Notes: generated by a model not told the origin, from the letters alone. A stretch of 5,610 bases of DNA from Actinomycetales bacterium (GCA_012838715.1 DUOR01000018.1:1-5610), one strand, 5' to 3'; positions 1-5,610 are shown, counted from the stretch's first letter. A program made the numbers and translations.

Positions 1-562
1 GAACGCCGACGGGCTGCTCGTCCCGGGCGTCGGCGCCTACGCCGCCTGCATGGAGGGCCTCCGCCGCGTGCAGGGCCCCCGCCTCATCGGCTCCCGCCTC
101 GCCGGCGGCCGCCCCGTCCTGGGCATCTGCGTCGGCATGCAGATCCTCTTCGACCGCGGCGTCGAGTTCGCCGAAGGCGTCCACGCCGACGAGGCGGACC
201 CGTCGGCACGCCCCGTCGGCACCCCCGGCTGCGGTGAATGGCCAGGCACCGTCGAACGGCTCGACGCGAAAATCCTCCCGCACATGGGCTGGAACACCGT
301 CGACGTCGCCGACGGCACCACCATGTTCCGCGGCATCGAGGACGAGCACTTCTACTTCGTGCACTCCTACGGCGTGCGCCGCTGGGAGCTGAAGGCCGAG
401 TCGCGCATCGCCGCGCCGCTGGTCTCCCGCGCCACCCACGAAAGCGACTCGTTCGTCGCCGCGGTGGAGAACGGCCCCCTCTGGGCGACCCAGTTCCACC
501 CCGAGAAGTCCGGTGACGCCGGCCTCGCGCTGCTGCGCAACTGGGTGGGCACCCTGGCCTGA
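1..562 (+). CDS. hisH: Imidazole glycerol phosphate synthase, glutaminase subunit HisH (5' partial)
   Basis: HisH hydrolyses glutamine and passes ammonia to HisF, which makes imidazole-glycerol phosphate and AICAR from PRFAR in the cytoplasm. The first whole codon visible is at base 2; 186 residues remain, and about 39 N-terminal residues are lost beyond the window edge, judged from corynebacterial HisH as I recall it. The class I glutamine amidotransferase triad is intact: the nucleophile Cys in GICVGMQ (codon 128-130), and His and Glu in QFHPEKSG (codons 497-499 and 503-505). PGVGAY near the start and LPHMGWN and YFVHSYG in the middle are family hallmarks. An acidic insertion of about 14 residues follows GVEF (around 170-214) compared with recalled M. 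tuberculosis and C. glutamicum sequences. An internal ATG at 50 is not the start, because conserved family sequence continues upstream of it. hisA follows after 110 bp. The identification is firm. Confidence 0.97.
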   Translation, partial: NADGLLVPGVGAYAACMEGLRRVQGPRLIGSRLAGGRPVLGICVGMQILFDRGVEFAEGVHADEADPSARPVGTPGCGEWPGTVERLDAKILPHMGWNTVDVADGTTMFRGIEDEHFYFVHSYGVRRWELKAESRIAAPLVSRATHESDSFVAAVENGPLWATQFHPEKSGDAGLALLRNWVGTLA

Positions 563-575
563 CCGGCCGTGCGCC

Positions 576-581
576 TATACT
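576..581 (+). promoter_or_regulatory. Candidate -10 box (TATACT) upstream of hisA
   Basis: TATACT matches the sigma-70/SigA -10 consensus TATAAT at five of six bases and lies 14 bp after the hisH stop in very GC-rich DNA, where such a hexamer is uncommon. It would place a transcription start near 588, leaving a leader of about 85 nt before hisA. No convincing -35 element is visible; CTGGCC at 554-559 has suitable spacing but matches poorly. This could be an internal promoter that boosts hisA-impA-hisF-hisI over the upstream his genes. The call rests on one hexamer and its position only. Confidence 0.35.
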
Positions 582-585
582 TCCG

Positions 586-622
586 GTGGGCGCCGCGCGC
601 GACTCGACGCCGCGCCGCCCAC
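586..622 (+). other. Long GC-rich RNA hairpin in the hisH-hisA gap
   Basis: The 5' arm GTGGGCGCCGCGCGCG (586-601) and the 3' arm CGCCGCGCCGCCCAC (608-622) close a 6-nt loop, ACTCGA. Pairing runs 7 bp, a C-C mismatch, 4 bp, one bulged C, then 3 bp: 14 pairs in all. It begins at about the start point predicted from the TATACT box. No T tract follows, so it does not look like an intrinsic terminator. It could act as a 5' stabilising element, an RNA processing site or an attenuating structure. High GC makes chance hairpins common, so its function is an inference. Confidence 0.4.
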
Positions 623-654
623 AGTCCCGACACACTGTCCTGAACACGATCCCC

Positions 655-660
655 GGGGAG
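655..660 (+). promoter_or_regulatory. Ribosome binding site of hisA
   Basis: GGGGAG lies 12 nt before the ATG at 673, a slightly long spacing. It supports that ATG over the in-frame GTG at 586, which has no such site and would add 29 residues not seen in the family. Confidence 0.6.
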
Positions 661-672
661 CGAAACACCACC

Positions 673-1407
673 ATGACCCTGACCCTCCTGCCCGCAGTTG
701 ACGTCGCCGACGGCCAGGCCGTTCGCCTGGTCCAGGGCGCCGCGGGCACCGAGACCCACTACGGCGCGCCCCTCGATGCCGCGATGAACTGGCAGAACGC
801 CGGCGCGGAGTGGATTCACCTCGTCGACCTCGACGCGGCGTTCGGCCGCGGCTCGAACTACGAGCTGCTGCGCGACGTCGTCGGCAAGCTCGACGTCGAC
901 GTGGAGCTGTCCGGCGGCATCCGCGACGACGAGACCCTGGAGGCCGCGCTGGCCACGGGCTGCCGCCGCGTGAACATCGGCACCGCCGCGCTGGAGAACC
1001 CCGAGTGGTGCAAGCGCATCATCGGCGAGTACGGCGACCGCGTCGCCATCGGCATGGACGTCCGCAAGATCGAGGGCGAGTGGCGCCTCCGCGGCCGCGG
1101 CTGGGTCTCCGACGGCGGCGACCTGTGGGAGGTCCTCGAGCGCCTCGACTCCGAGGGCTGCTCCCGCTTCGTGGTCACCGACGTCTCCAAGGACGGCACC
1201 CTCGCCGGCCCGAACCTGGAGCTCCTGCGCGACGTGGCCGCCGCCACCGACGCGCCGATCATCGCCTCCGGCGGCGTGAGCTCGCTTGCCGACGTCGAGG
1301 CCATCAAGACCCTCGTCCCCGAGGGCGTCGACTCGGCCATCATCGGCAAGGCGCTCTACGCCGGCCGCTTCACCCTGGAAGAGGCCCTGGCGGTCGCGCG
1401 CGGCTAG
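673..1407 (+). CDS. hisA: Phosphoribosyl isomerase HisA/PriA, predicted bifunctional
   Basis: This 244-residue (beta/alpha)8-barrel enzyme isomerises ProFAR to PRFAR in histidine synthesis; actinobacterial PriA also isomerises phosphoribosyl anthranilate for tryptophan (TrpF activity). It is nearly colinear with M. tuberculosis PriA as recalled: LLPAVDV at the N-terminus, [10 protein letters not shown] around 78-87, RGRGW at 140-144, [13 protein letters not shown] at 169-181 and [10 protein letters not shown] at 196-205. The catalytic aspartates are Asp10 and Asp174, with Asp129 also kept; Arg18, Ser80, Arg142 and Trp144 match residues tied to dual specificity. In histidine-only subHisA of C. 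diphtheriae, positions 80 and 142 are Thr and Asn as I recall. The ATG at 673 gives family length and the expected [10 protein letters not shown] start. impA follows after 32 bp, probably on the same transcript. The enzyme family is certain; dual activity is inferred from residues. Confidence 0.96.
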   Translation: MTLTLLPAVDVADGQAVRLVQGAAGTETHYGAPLDAAMNWQNAGAEWIHLVDLDAAFGRGSNYELLRDVVGKLDVDVELSGGIRDDETLEAALATGCRRVNIGTAALENPEWCKRIIGEYGDRVAIGMDVRKIEGEWRLRGRGWVSDGGDLWEVLERLDSEGCSRFVVTDVSKDGTLAGPNLELLRDVAAATDAPIIASGGVSSLADVEAIKTLVPEGVDSAIIGKALYAGRFTLEEALAVARG

Positions 1408-1439
1408 ACCGCAGCGCGACGGGGGAGACGGGTGCACTG

Positions 1440-2258
1440 ATGGCTGAACTGGAACCGCGGGCGCTGCTGGCCATGGCGGAGGCGGCGGTCGACGAGGTGG
1501 AGGCGCTGTTCACCTCCGGCCTCGGCGCCGACCCGCTGATCACCAAGGCCCGCGGCGACTTCGCCACCGAAGTCGACCTCGCCATCGAACGGCGGCTGCG
1601 CGAACTGCTGCAGCACTTCACCGGCTTCCCCGTCTACGGCGAGGAGTACGGCGGATCGGGCGCCGACCCGCTCCAGGACACCGTGTGGGTCGTCGACCCC
1701 ATCGACGGCACCACCAACTACGCCGCCGGCTTCCCCATGTGCGCCATCCTCGTGGCGCTGCTGCACAAGGGCGAACCCGTCGTGGCGCTGGCGTCCATGC
1801 CGCTGCTGTGCATGCGCGTCACCGCCACCCTCGGCGGCGGCACCCGCGTCAACGGGCGCGAAGTGCACATGGACCCCAAGTCCGGCCGCCCCGTCTCCAT
1901 CGCCTTCGGTTCCGTCATCGCCCGCCGCGACGGCACCTTCCCGCGGCCCTGGCGCCAACTGCTGCTCGCCCAAGTGGGGGAGCGCTACCGCACCATCCGC
2001 ATCTCCGGCTCGGTCGGCGTCGACCTGGCCACCACCGCCGCCGGCTCATTCGGCGGCACCGTCACCTTCTCCCCGCACGTGTGGGACAACGCCGTCGGCG
2101 TGCTGCTCATCCGCGAGGCCGGCGGCGTGGTCACCGACCTCGCCGGCGAGGAATGGCACACCGGATCCCTCGGCGTCCTCGCCGGCACCGAGGAAGTGCA
2201 CGCCGGACTGCTGCACATCGTCAAGGCCATCCAACCGCCCGACGACTTCCGCGCCTGA
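1440..2258 (+). CDS. impA: Inositol monophosphatase family protein ImpA
   Basis: This is a 272-residue Mg2+-dependent phosphatase of the inositol monophosphatase/FIG superfamily. The metal-binding motifs are complete: GEE (67-69, with Glu68 and Glu69), DPIDGT (86-91, with Asp86 and Asp89) and WDNAVG (215-220, with Asp216). The ATG at 1440 is preceded by GGGGGAG at 1421-1427; the frame stays open well upstream into hisA, but that extension has no family similarity. The place between hisA and hisF is the known actinobacterial arrangement, where the gene is named impA. Its substrate cannot be read from sequence: inositol-1-phosphate fits inositol lipid and mycothiol supply, while histidinol phosphate is possible because the dedicated corynebacterial enzyme, HisN, belongs to the same superfamily. 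The neighbourhood favours some link to histidine; the conserved name favours inositol. Confidence 0.92.
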   Translation: MAELEPRALLAMAEAAVDEVEALFTSGLGADPLITKARGDFATEVDLAIERRLRELLQHFTGFPVYGEEYGGSGADPLQDTVWVVDPIDGTTNYAAGFPMCAILVALLHKGEPVVALASMPLLCMRVTATLGGGTRVNGREVHMDPKSGRPVSIAFGSVIARRDGTFPRPWRQLLLAQVGERYRTIRISGSVGVDLATTAAGSFGGTVTFSPHVWDNAVGVLLIREAGGVVTDLAGEEWHTGSLGVLAGTEEVHAGLLHIVKAIQPPDDFRA

Positions 2259-2287
2259 GCCCCGCCCCGAGAACCAACCCCCGAAAC

Positions 2288-2293
2288 AAGGAG
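2288..2293 (+). promoter_or_regulatory. Ribosome binding site of hisF
   Basis: AAGGAG lies 7 nt before the hisF ATG. It is the closest match to the Shine-Dalgarno consensus in the window, in a 42-bp gap that is otherwise rich in C and A and shows no terminator. It fixes the start at 2301. Confidence 0.75.
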
Positions 2294-2300
2294 CACCCGC

Positions 2301-3077
2301 ATGACCGTCGCAATCCGCGTCATCCCCTGCCTGGACGTCAATGACGGCCGGGTGGTCAAGGGCGTCAACTTCGAGAACCTCCGCGACGCCGGCGACCCCG
2401 TCGAACTGGCCCGCCGCTACAACGAGGAAGGCGCCGACGAACTCACCTTCCTCGACGTCTCCGCCTCCAAGGAAGGCCGCGGCACCATGCTCGAGGTGGT
2501 CAAGCGCACCGCCGAGCAGATCTTCATCCCCCTCACCGTCGGCGGCGGCGTCCGCTCCGTCGAGGACGTCGACCAGCTGCTGCGCGCCGGCGCCGACAAG
2601 GTGTCCGTGAACACCTCCGCCATCGCCCGCCCGGAGCTCCTGCGCGAACTGTCGCAGAAGTTCGGCTCCCAGTGCATCGTCCTGTCCGTCGACGCCCGCC
2701 GCGTCCCCGAGGGCGGCCGGGAGCAGCCCTCCGGCTTCGAGGTCACCACCCACGGCGGCACCAGGTCCGCCGGCCTCGACGCCATCGAATGGGCCCGCAC
2801 CGGCGAGGAGCTCGGCGTCGGCGAAATCCTGCTGAACTCCATGGACGGCGACGGCACCAAGGACGGCTTCGACCTCGAACTGCTGCACAAGGTCCGCGCG
2901 GCCGTCGCCGTGCCGGTCATCGCCTCCGGCGGCGCCGGCGCAGCCGACCACTTCCCGCCCGCCGTCGACGCCGGCGCCAACGCCGTCCTCGCCGCCTCGA
3001 TCTTCCACTTCGGCGAAGTCTCCATCAGCGAAGTCAAGGACGCGCTGGCCGCCGCCGGCCACGAGGTGCGCCGATGA
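2301..3077 (+). CDS. hisF: Imidazole glycerol phosphate synthase, cyclase subunit HisF
   Basis: HisF is the 258-residue barrel partner of HisH. It uses ammonia tunnelled from the glutaminase to turn PRFAR into imidazole-glycerol phosphate plus AICAR. Catalytic Asp12 lies in [16 protein letters not shown] and Asp131 in VLSVDARR. Arg6, Glu47 and Lys100 correspond to residues recalled as lining the ammonia entrance at the bottom of the barrel. The phosphate-binding glycine segments LTVGGGVRS (78-86) and VIASGGAG (206-213) are present, as is [15 protein letters not shown] (177-191). Length is normal and there is no break. The stop overlaps the hisI start in an ATGA, which points to translational coupling. 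HisH and HisF are separated by two genes but must be made in equal amounts, consistent with one operon. Confidence 0.98.
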   Translation: MTVAIRVIPCLDVNDGRVVKGVNFENLRDAGDPVELARRYNEEGADELTFLDVSASKEGRGTMLEVVKRTAEQIFIPLTVGGGVRSVEDVDQLLRAGADKVSVNTSAIARPELLRELSQKFGSQCIVLSVDARRVPEGGREQPSGFEVTTHGGTRSAGLDAIEWARTGEELGVGEILLNSMDGDGTKDGFDLELLHKVRAAVAVPVIASGGAGAADHFPPAVDAGANAVLAASIFHFGEVSISEVKDALAAAGHEVRR

Positions 3078-3463
3078 GCGCGGACGCCCTGACCGTCGGC
3101 ACCCGCGACCCGGAGGACCCCACCACCTGGGACCTCGCGCCCGACCTCGCCGCCCGCCTCAAGCGCAACGACGCCGGCCTCGTGCCCGCCATCGTGCAGG
3201 AGGCCGGCACCGGCACCGTGCTCATGCTCGCCTGGATGGACGACCACGCCCTGGCGTACACCCTCGGCACCCGCCGCGGCACCTACTGGTCCCGCTCCCG
3301 CGGCGAATACTGGATCAAGGGCATGACCTCCGGGCACTTCCAGCACGTCGTGTCCGTGTCCCTCGACTGCGACCACGACACCGTGCTCGTCGTCGCCGAA
3401 CAGACCGGCGCCGCCTGCCACACCGGCGCCCACTCCTGCTTCGACGTCGACCCGCTGATCTAG
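3074..3463 (+). CDS. hisI: Phosphoribosyl-AMP cyclohydrolase HisI
   Basis: HisI opens the purine ring of phosphoribosyl-AMP to give ProFAR, the substrate of HisA. The 129-residue protein has [12 protein letters not shown] (49-60), [18 protein letters not shown] (70-87), the Asp-rich metal site DCDHD (98-102) and ACHTGAHSC (114-122). Cys99, Cys115 and Cys122 are the expected zinc ligands. There is no fused HisE (pyrophosphohydrolase) domain, as usual in actinobacteria, where hisE sits with hisG elsewhere. The ATG overlaps the hisF stop by 4 bp and has a weak GAGG 7 nt upstream. The N-terminus is roughly 14 residues longer than recalled M. tuberculosis HisI; a shorter extension occurs in C. glutamicum. 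No terminator follows before trpE. Confidence 0.97.
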   Translation: MSADALTVGTRDPEDPTTWDLAPDLAARLKRNDAGLVPAIVQEAGTGTVLMLAWMDDHALAYTLGTRRGTYWSRSRGEYWIKGMTSGHFQHVVSVSLDCDHDTVLVVAEQTGAACHTGAHSCFDVDPLI

Positions 3464-3507
3464 GGGCCGTCCAGGGGAGTGGTGGCCGGGGACGCGCCCG
3501 CGTTTGG

Positions 3508-3513
3508 CATGAT
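3508..3513 (+). promoter_or_regulatory. Candidate -10 box of a leaderless trpE promoter
   Basis: CATGAT ends 7 bp before the ATG at 3521, the spacing at which transcription would start on the A of the start codon. Leaderless mRNAs of this sort are common in Corynebacteriales. No ribosome binding site stands at a useful distance before that ATG, which agrees with leaderless translation. No good -35 is visible, and the hexamer matches TATAAT at only four of six positions. Arms GGGGAC (3488-3493) and GTCCCC (3514-3519) flank it as an inverted repeat. Confidence 0.35.
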
Positions 3514-3520
3514 GTCCCCC

Positions 3521-5095
3521 ATGACGCGAACCTCTACGCGAACCTCGATGACCTCCCGGGAACGGTTCCGTTCCCTGGCGCGCGACCACCGTGTGGTGCC
3601 CGTGATCCAGCGGGTGCTGGCGGACGGGGAGACCGCGCTGTCGGCGTACCGGAAGCTCGCCGACGGCCGCCCCGGCACCTTCCTGCTGGAGTCGGCGGAC
3701 GTGGGCGAATCGTGGTCGCGGTGGTCGCTCATCGGCTGCGGTTCGCGTACGGCGCTGACCGTGGTCGACGGCGAGGCGAAGTGGATCGGCACCGCGCCGG
3801 AGGGCGCTCCCGAGGGCGGCGATCCGCTGGTGGCGCTGCGCGAGACGCTGCGCCTGCTGCACACCGAACTGCCGCTCGCCGACGATGAGGCGGCGCCGCC
3901 GCTGACGTCGGGCCTGGTGGGCTACTTCGGCCATGACATCATCCGCTTCATCGAGACGAAGCTGCCCGACACCTGCGTCGACGACCTCGGCGTGCCCGAG
4001 ATGGTGCAGATGCTGGTGGAGGACCTCGCCGTCGTCGACCACCACGAGGGCGTGATTTGGCTGGTGGCCAACCAGATCAACTGGGACGCCTCCGACGAGC
4101 GCGTCGACGAGGCCTACGACGACGCCGTCGGCCGCGTGCGGGGGATGCTGCGCAAGCTGGCGCAGCCGACCGCGCACCCGCCCGTCGAGGTCGACTTCCC
4201 CGAGCCCGACGTGCGCCGCCAGAGCACCCCCGAGGAGCACATGCGCCGCATCGAGGTGTGCAAGGAGCACATCCGTGCCGGCGACGCCTTCCAGATCGTG
4301 CTGTCGCAGCGCTTCGAGGTGGACACCGATGCCGACGGCCTGGACGTCTACCGCATGCTCCGCACCACCAACCCGAGCCCGTACATGTTCCTGGTCAACG
4401 TCCCCGACGCGACGATGACCGACACGGCCTTCCAGATCGTCGGCTCCTCGCCGGAGTCGCTCGTCGCCGTGCAGGGCCGCCGCGTGGTCACCAACCCCAT
4501 CGCCGGCACGCGCCCCCGCGGCGCCGACGTCGAGGAGGACGTGCGGCTGGAGCAGGAGCTGCTGGCCGACGAGAAGGAGAACAGTGAGCACCTCATGCTC
4601 GTCGATTTGGGCCGCAACGACCTCGGCCGCGTCTGCGCCCCCGGCACCGTCAAGGTCCACGACTTCCGCCACGTGGAGCGCTACAGCCACGTGATGCACC
4701 TCGTGTCCACCGTCACCGGTGAGCTTGCCGACGACAAGACGGCGGTCGACGCCTTCGCCGCCACCTTCCCCGCCGGCACCCTCTCCGGCGCCCCGAAGCC
4801 CAGCGCCCTGGCCATCATCGACGAACTCGAGGACACCCGCCGCGGCGTCTACGGCGGCACCGTCGGCTACTTCGACTTCCGCGGCAACACCGACCAGGCC
4901 ATCACCATCCGCTCCGGGCTGGTCAAGGACGGCACCGTGCACGTCCAGGCCGGCGGCGGCATCGTCGCGGACTCCGACCCGGAGGCCGAGGACGCCGAAA
5001 CCCGCAACAAGGCCGCCGCCGTGCTGCGCGCCGTCGCCGCCGCGGAGACGATCCGCGAAATCGGCGTCGGGGACGAGACCGGGGAGGGGCAGTAG
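3521..5095 (+). CDS. trpE: Anthranilate synthase component I TrpE
   Basis: TrpE turns chorismate into anthranilate, using ammonia supplied by TrpG, and is the first committed step to tryptophan. From the ATG at 3521 it has 524 residues. The tryptophan feedback pocket is intact, with LLES at 55-58 and NPSPYM at 284-289. The chorismate-binding domain shows [10 protein letters not shown] (325-334), Glu356 in [13 protein letters not shown], His393 in [17 protein letters not shown] (419-426), YGGTVGYF (444-451) and VQAGGG (475-480). It resembles M. tuberculosis TrpE, not recalled C. glutamicum TrpE. The start is uncertain: the ATG at 3548 (MTSRERF) gives 515 residues and best matches family N-termini, whereas 3521 fits a leaderless promoter; GTG at 3479 has its purine-rich site too close. 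It ends directly against the next ATG. Confidence 0.96.
   Translation: MTRTSTRTSMTSRERFRSLARDHRVVPVIQRVLADGETALSAYRKLADGRPGTFLLESADVGESWSRWSLIGCGSRTALTVVDGEAKWIGTAPEGAPEGGDPLVALRETLRLLHTELPLADDEAAPPLTSGLVGYFGHDIIRFIETKLPDTCVDDLGVPEMVQMLVEDLAVVDHHEGVIWLVANQINWDASDERVDEAYDDAVGRVRGMLRKLAQPTAHPPVEVDFPEPDVRRQSTPEEHMRRIEVCKEHIRAGDAFQIVLSQRFEVDTDADGLDVYRMLRTTNPSPYMFLVNVPDATMTDTAFQIVGSSPESLVAVQGRRVVTNPIAGTRPRGADVEEDVRLEQELLADEKENSEHLMLVDLGRNDLGRVCAPGTVKVHDFRHVERYSHVMHLVSTVTGELADDKTAVDAFAATFPAGTLSGAPKPSALAIIDELEDTRRGVYGGTVGYFDFRGNTDQAITIRSGLVKDGTVHVQAGGGIVADSDPEAEDAETRNKAAAVLRAVAAAETIREIGVGDETGEGQ
3524..3547 (+). repeat. 12-bp tandem duplication in the trpE start
   Basis: ACGCGAACCTC occurs at 3524-3534 and again at 3536-3546, a 12-bp period with only the twelfth base differing (T, then G). 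If translated it gives Thr-Arg-Thr-Ser twice, between the two candidate start codons at 3521 and 3548. It is either a recent slippage duplication in a tolerant N-terminus or a pair of direct-repeat protein-binding sites just downstream of the transcription start. Confidence 0.85.
3558..3575 (+). repeat. 18-bp palindrome within the first trpE codons
   Basis: GGGAACGG-TT-CCGTTCCC has perfect 8-bp arms and a 2-bp centre. It overlaps codons for Arg-Glu-Arg-Phe-Arg-Ser-Leu and uses CGT for arginine, a codon that is rare here. As DNA it resembles a dimeric repressor site at about +38 to +55 from the proposed start; as RNA it would fold to a 7-bp stem with a GUUC loop. Regulatory use is inferred; the symmetry itself is certain. 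Confidence 0.6.
5081..5089 (+). promoter_or_regulatory. Ribosome binding site of the Trp-region membrane protein gene
   Basis: GGGGAGGGG lies inside the last trpE codons, 6 nt before the ATG at 5096. It supports that start and suggests coupled translation with trpE. Confidence 0.65.
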
Positions 5096-5610
5096 ATGAC
5101 GGACGACAAGAAGACCGCGAAGAAGAGCGACCGCCGGCCCGGTGCGGCGCTGCTGCTGATTGCGCTGTCGGCGGCGGGGCTGTGGCTGGCGGGGCGGGCG
5201 GCCTGGCTGACCGTCGTCACGTTCGACGACAAGTCCGGTGAGGCGGTCAACGACCTCGTCGGCGCGACGTGGGCGCCGGAGACGACGGCGCTCGCGCTGA
5301 CGCTCATCGCCGCCGTCGGCGCCACCCTGATCCTCGGCGGCATCGGCCGCCGCATCGTCGGCGCGCTCGCAGCCATCGTCGCGGTGGCCGCGTCCTGGTC
5401 GCCGATGCAGCTCGTCACCACCGGCGCCGACCCGCAGCGCGCCCTCGACCTGCTGTCCTCCGGCGCCGCCACCCAGCGCGCCAACGCGCCCGTCACCGTG
5501 TCGGACTGGGCCCAGGTGCAGGAACTGACCGTGCACGTCGCGGGCCCGATCGCCGCCATCATCGCCGCGGCGCTCGGCGTGCTCGGCGGCACCCTGCTGC
5601 TGGCCCGCCC
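5096..5610 (+). CDS. Trp-region conserved membrane protein, TIGR02234-like (3' partial)
   Basis: The open frame runs off the window: 171 whole residues and no stop. A lysine-rich cytoplasmic head (MTDDKKTAKKSDRR) precedes a membrane segment at about 16-40 that ends in RAAWLTV. After a soluble loop with GATWAPE (56-62), further hydrophobic segments lie at about 63-82, 87-103 and 148-169, so four membrane spans are visible, with a polar loop at about 104-147 probably outside the cell. Spans, the RxxWLTV and GATWxP features, and the position directly after trpE match the actinobacterial family called Trp biosynthesis-associated membrane protein (Rv1610 type in M. tuberculosis). Its function is unknown. 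The gene abuts the trpE stop without a gap. By the known actinobacterial order, trpC, trpB and trpA may follow, but they lie outside the window. Assignment is from recalled family features. Confidence 0.85.
   Translation, partial: MTDDKKTAKKSDRRPGAALLLIALSAAGLWLAGRAAWLTVVTFDDKSGEAVNDLVGATWAPETTALALTLIAAVGATLILGGIGRRIVGALAAIVAVAASWSPMQLVTTGADPQRALDLLSSGAATQRANAPVTVSDWAQVQELTVHVAGPIAAIIAAALGVLGGTLLLAR

Noticed and set aside
586..672. GTG start adding 29 residues to HisA
   Set aside because: The added sequence is encoded by the hairpin region, has no family match and no ribosome binding site; the ATG at 673 gives normal family length.
666..674. Three histidine codons (CAC CAC CAT) in a row just before hisA, as in a his attenuation leader peptide
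   Set aside because: No start codon lies in that frame downstream of the candidate promoter, the run overlaps the hisA ATG, and no terminator follows.
810..1439. Upstream extension of the impA frame through hisA
   Set aside because: It is an Arg-rich alternate frame of hisA; the phosphatase similarity begins only after the ATG at 1440.
1408..1439. Possible regulatory content of the hisA-impA gap
   Set aside because: It holds only the GGGGGAG ribosome binding site; no symmetry or promoter-like hexamer stands out.
84..3062. Other long minus-strand and alternate-frame open frames over hisH, hisA, impA and hisF
   Set aside because: They are Arg/Pro- or Ala/Gly-rich shadows with no recognisable family and no independent start signals.
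3479..3520. GTG start at 3479 for trpE
   Set aside because: The AGGGGAG (3473-3479) overlaps or nearly touches the GTG codons, so spacing is unsuitable, and the extra residues have no family match.
3464..3520. Terminator or Trp-codon leader peptide between hisI and trpE
   Set aside because: No stem followed by a T run and no short frame with tandem TGG codons is present in these 57 bases.
2417..5536. Very long open frame on the minus strand covering hisF, hisI, trpE and the membrane protein gene
   Set aside because: Its translation is a low-complexity run of Gly, Ala, Val, Asp and Arg antisense to clearly conserved proteins; stop codons are scarce by chance in such GC-rich DNA.

Overview
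The window looks like chromosomal DNA from a high-GC actinobacterium, most likely Corynebacterium or a close relative. It is packed with genes on the + strand, has short or no intergenic gaps, and strongly prefers codons ending in C or G. The HisH, HisA, HisF and HisI proteins read like corynebacterial orthologues; for example, HisI carries the segments [11 protein letters not shown] and [17 protein letters not shown]. TrpE is of the ancestral actinobacterial (Mycobacterium-like) type, not the unrelated-looking type I recall from C. glutamicum. These comparisons are from memory, not from a search.

Layout, all on +: hisH (5' end cut off, 1-562); a 110-bp gap with a TATACT box, a long GC-rich hairpin and a ribosome binding site; hisA/priA (673-1407); an inositol-monophosphatase-family gene, impA (1440-2258); hisF (2301-3077); hisI (3074-3463, overlapping hisF by 4 bp); a 57-bp gap with a candidate leaderless promoter; trpE (3521-5095); and, directly abutting the trpE stop, the start of a Trp-region membrane protein of the TIGR02234 kind (5096 to the window end, cut off). 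No RNA gene, mobile element, CRISPR array or intrinsic terminator is visible, and no gene-free stretch exceeds 300 bp.

The genes form the second half of histidine synthesis. HisI opens the ring of phosphoribosyl-AMP, HisA isomerises ProFAR to PRFAR, and HisH and HisF together form imidazole-glycerol-phosphate synthase. TrpE opens the tryptophan branch from chorismate. HisA probably links the two pathways: it carries the Ser80 and Arg142 that mark bifunctional PriA (HisA plus TrpF activity), not the Thr/Asn pair of histidine-only subHisA found in other corynebacteria. That fits the ancestral trpE lying immediately downstream.

I see no wholly new system; this is a mainly ordinary biosynthetic cluster. 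The parts worth a second look are non-coding or overlapping signals: the hairpin ahead of hisA; the trpE start region, with a leaderless promoter, a 12-bp tandem duplication and an 18-bp palindrome inside the first codons; a corynebacterial PriA with both activities predicted; an insertion in HisH; an unexplained shift in alanine codon choice within genes; and the uncharacterised membrane protein tied to trpE.
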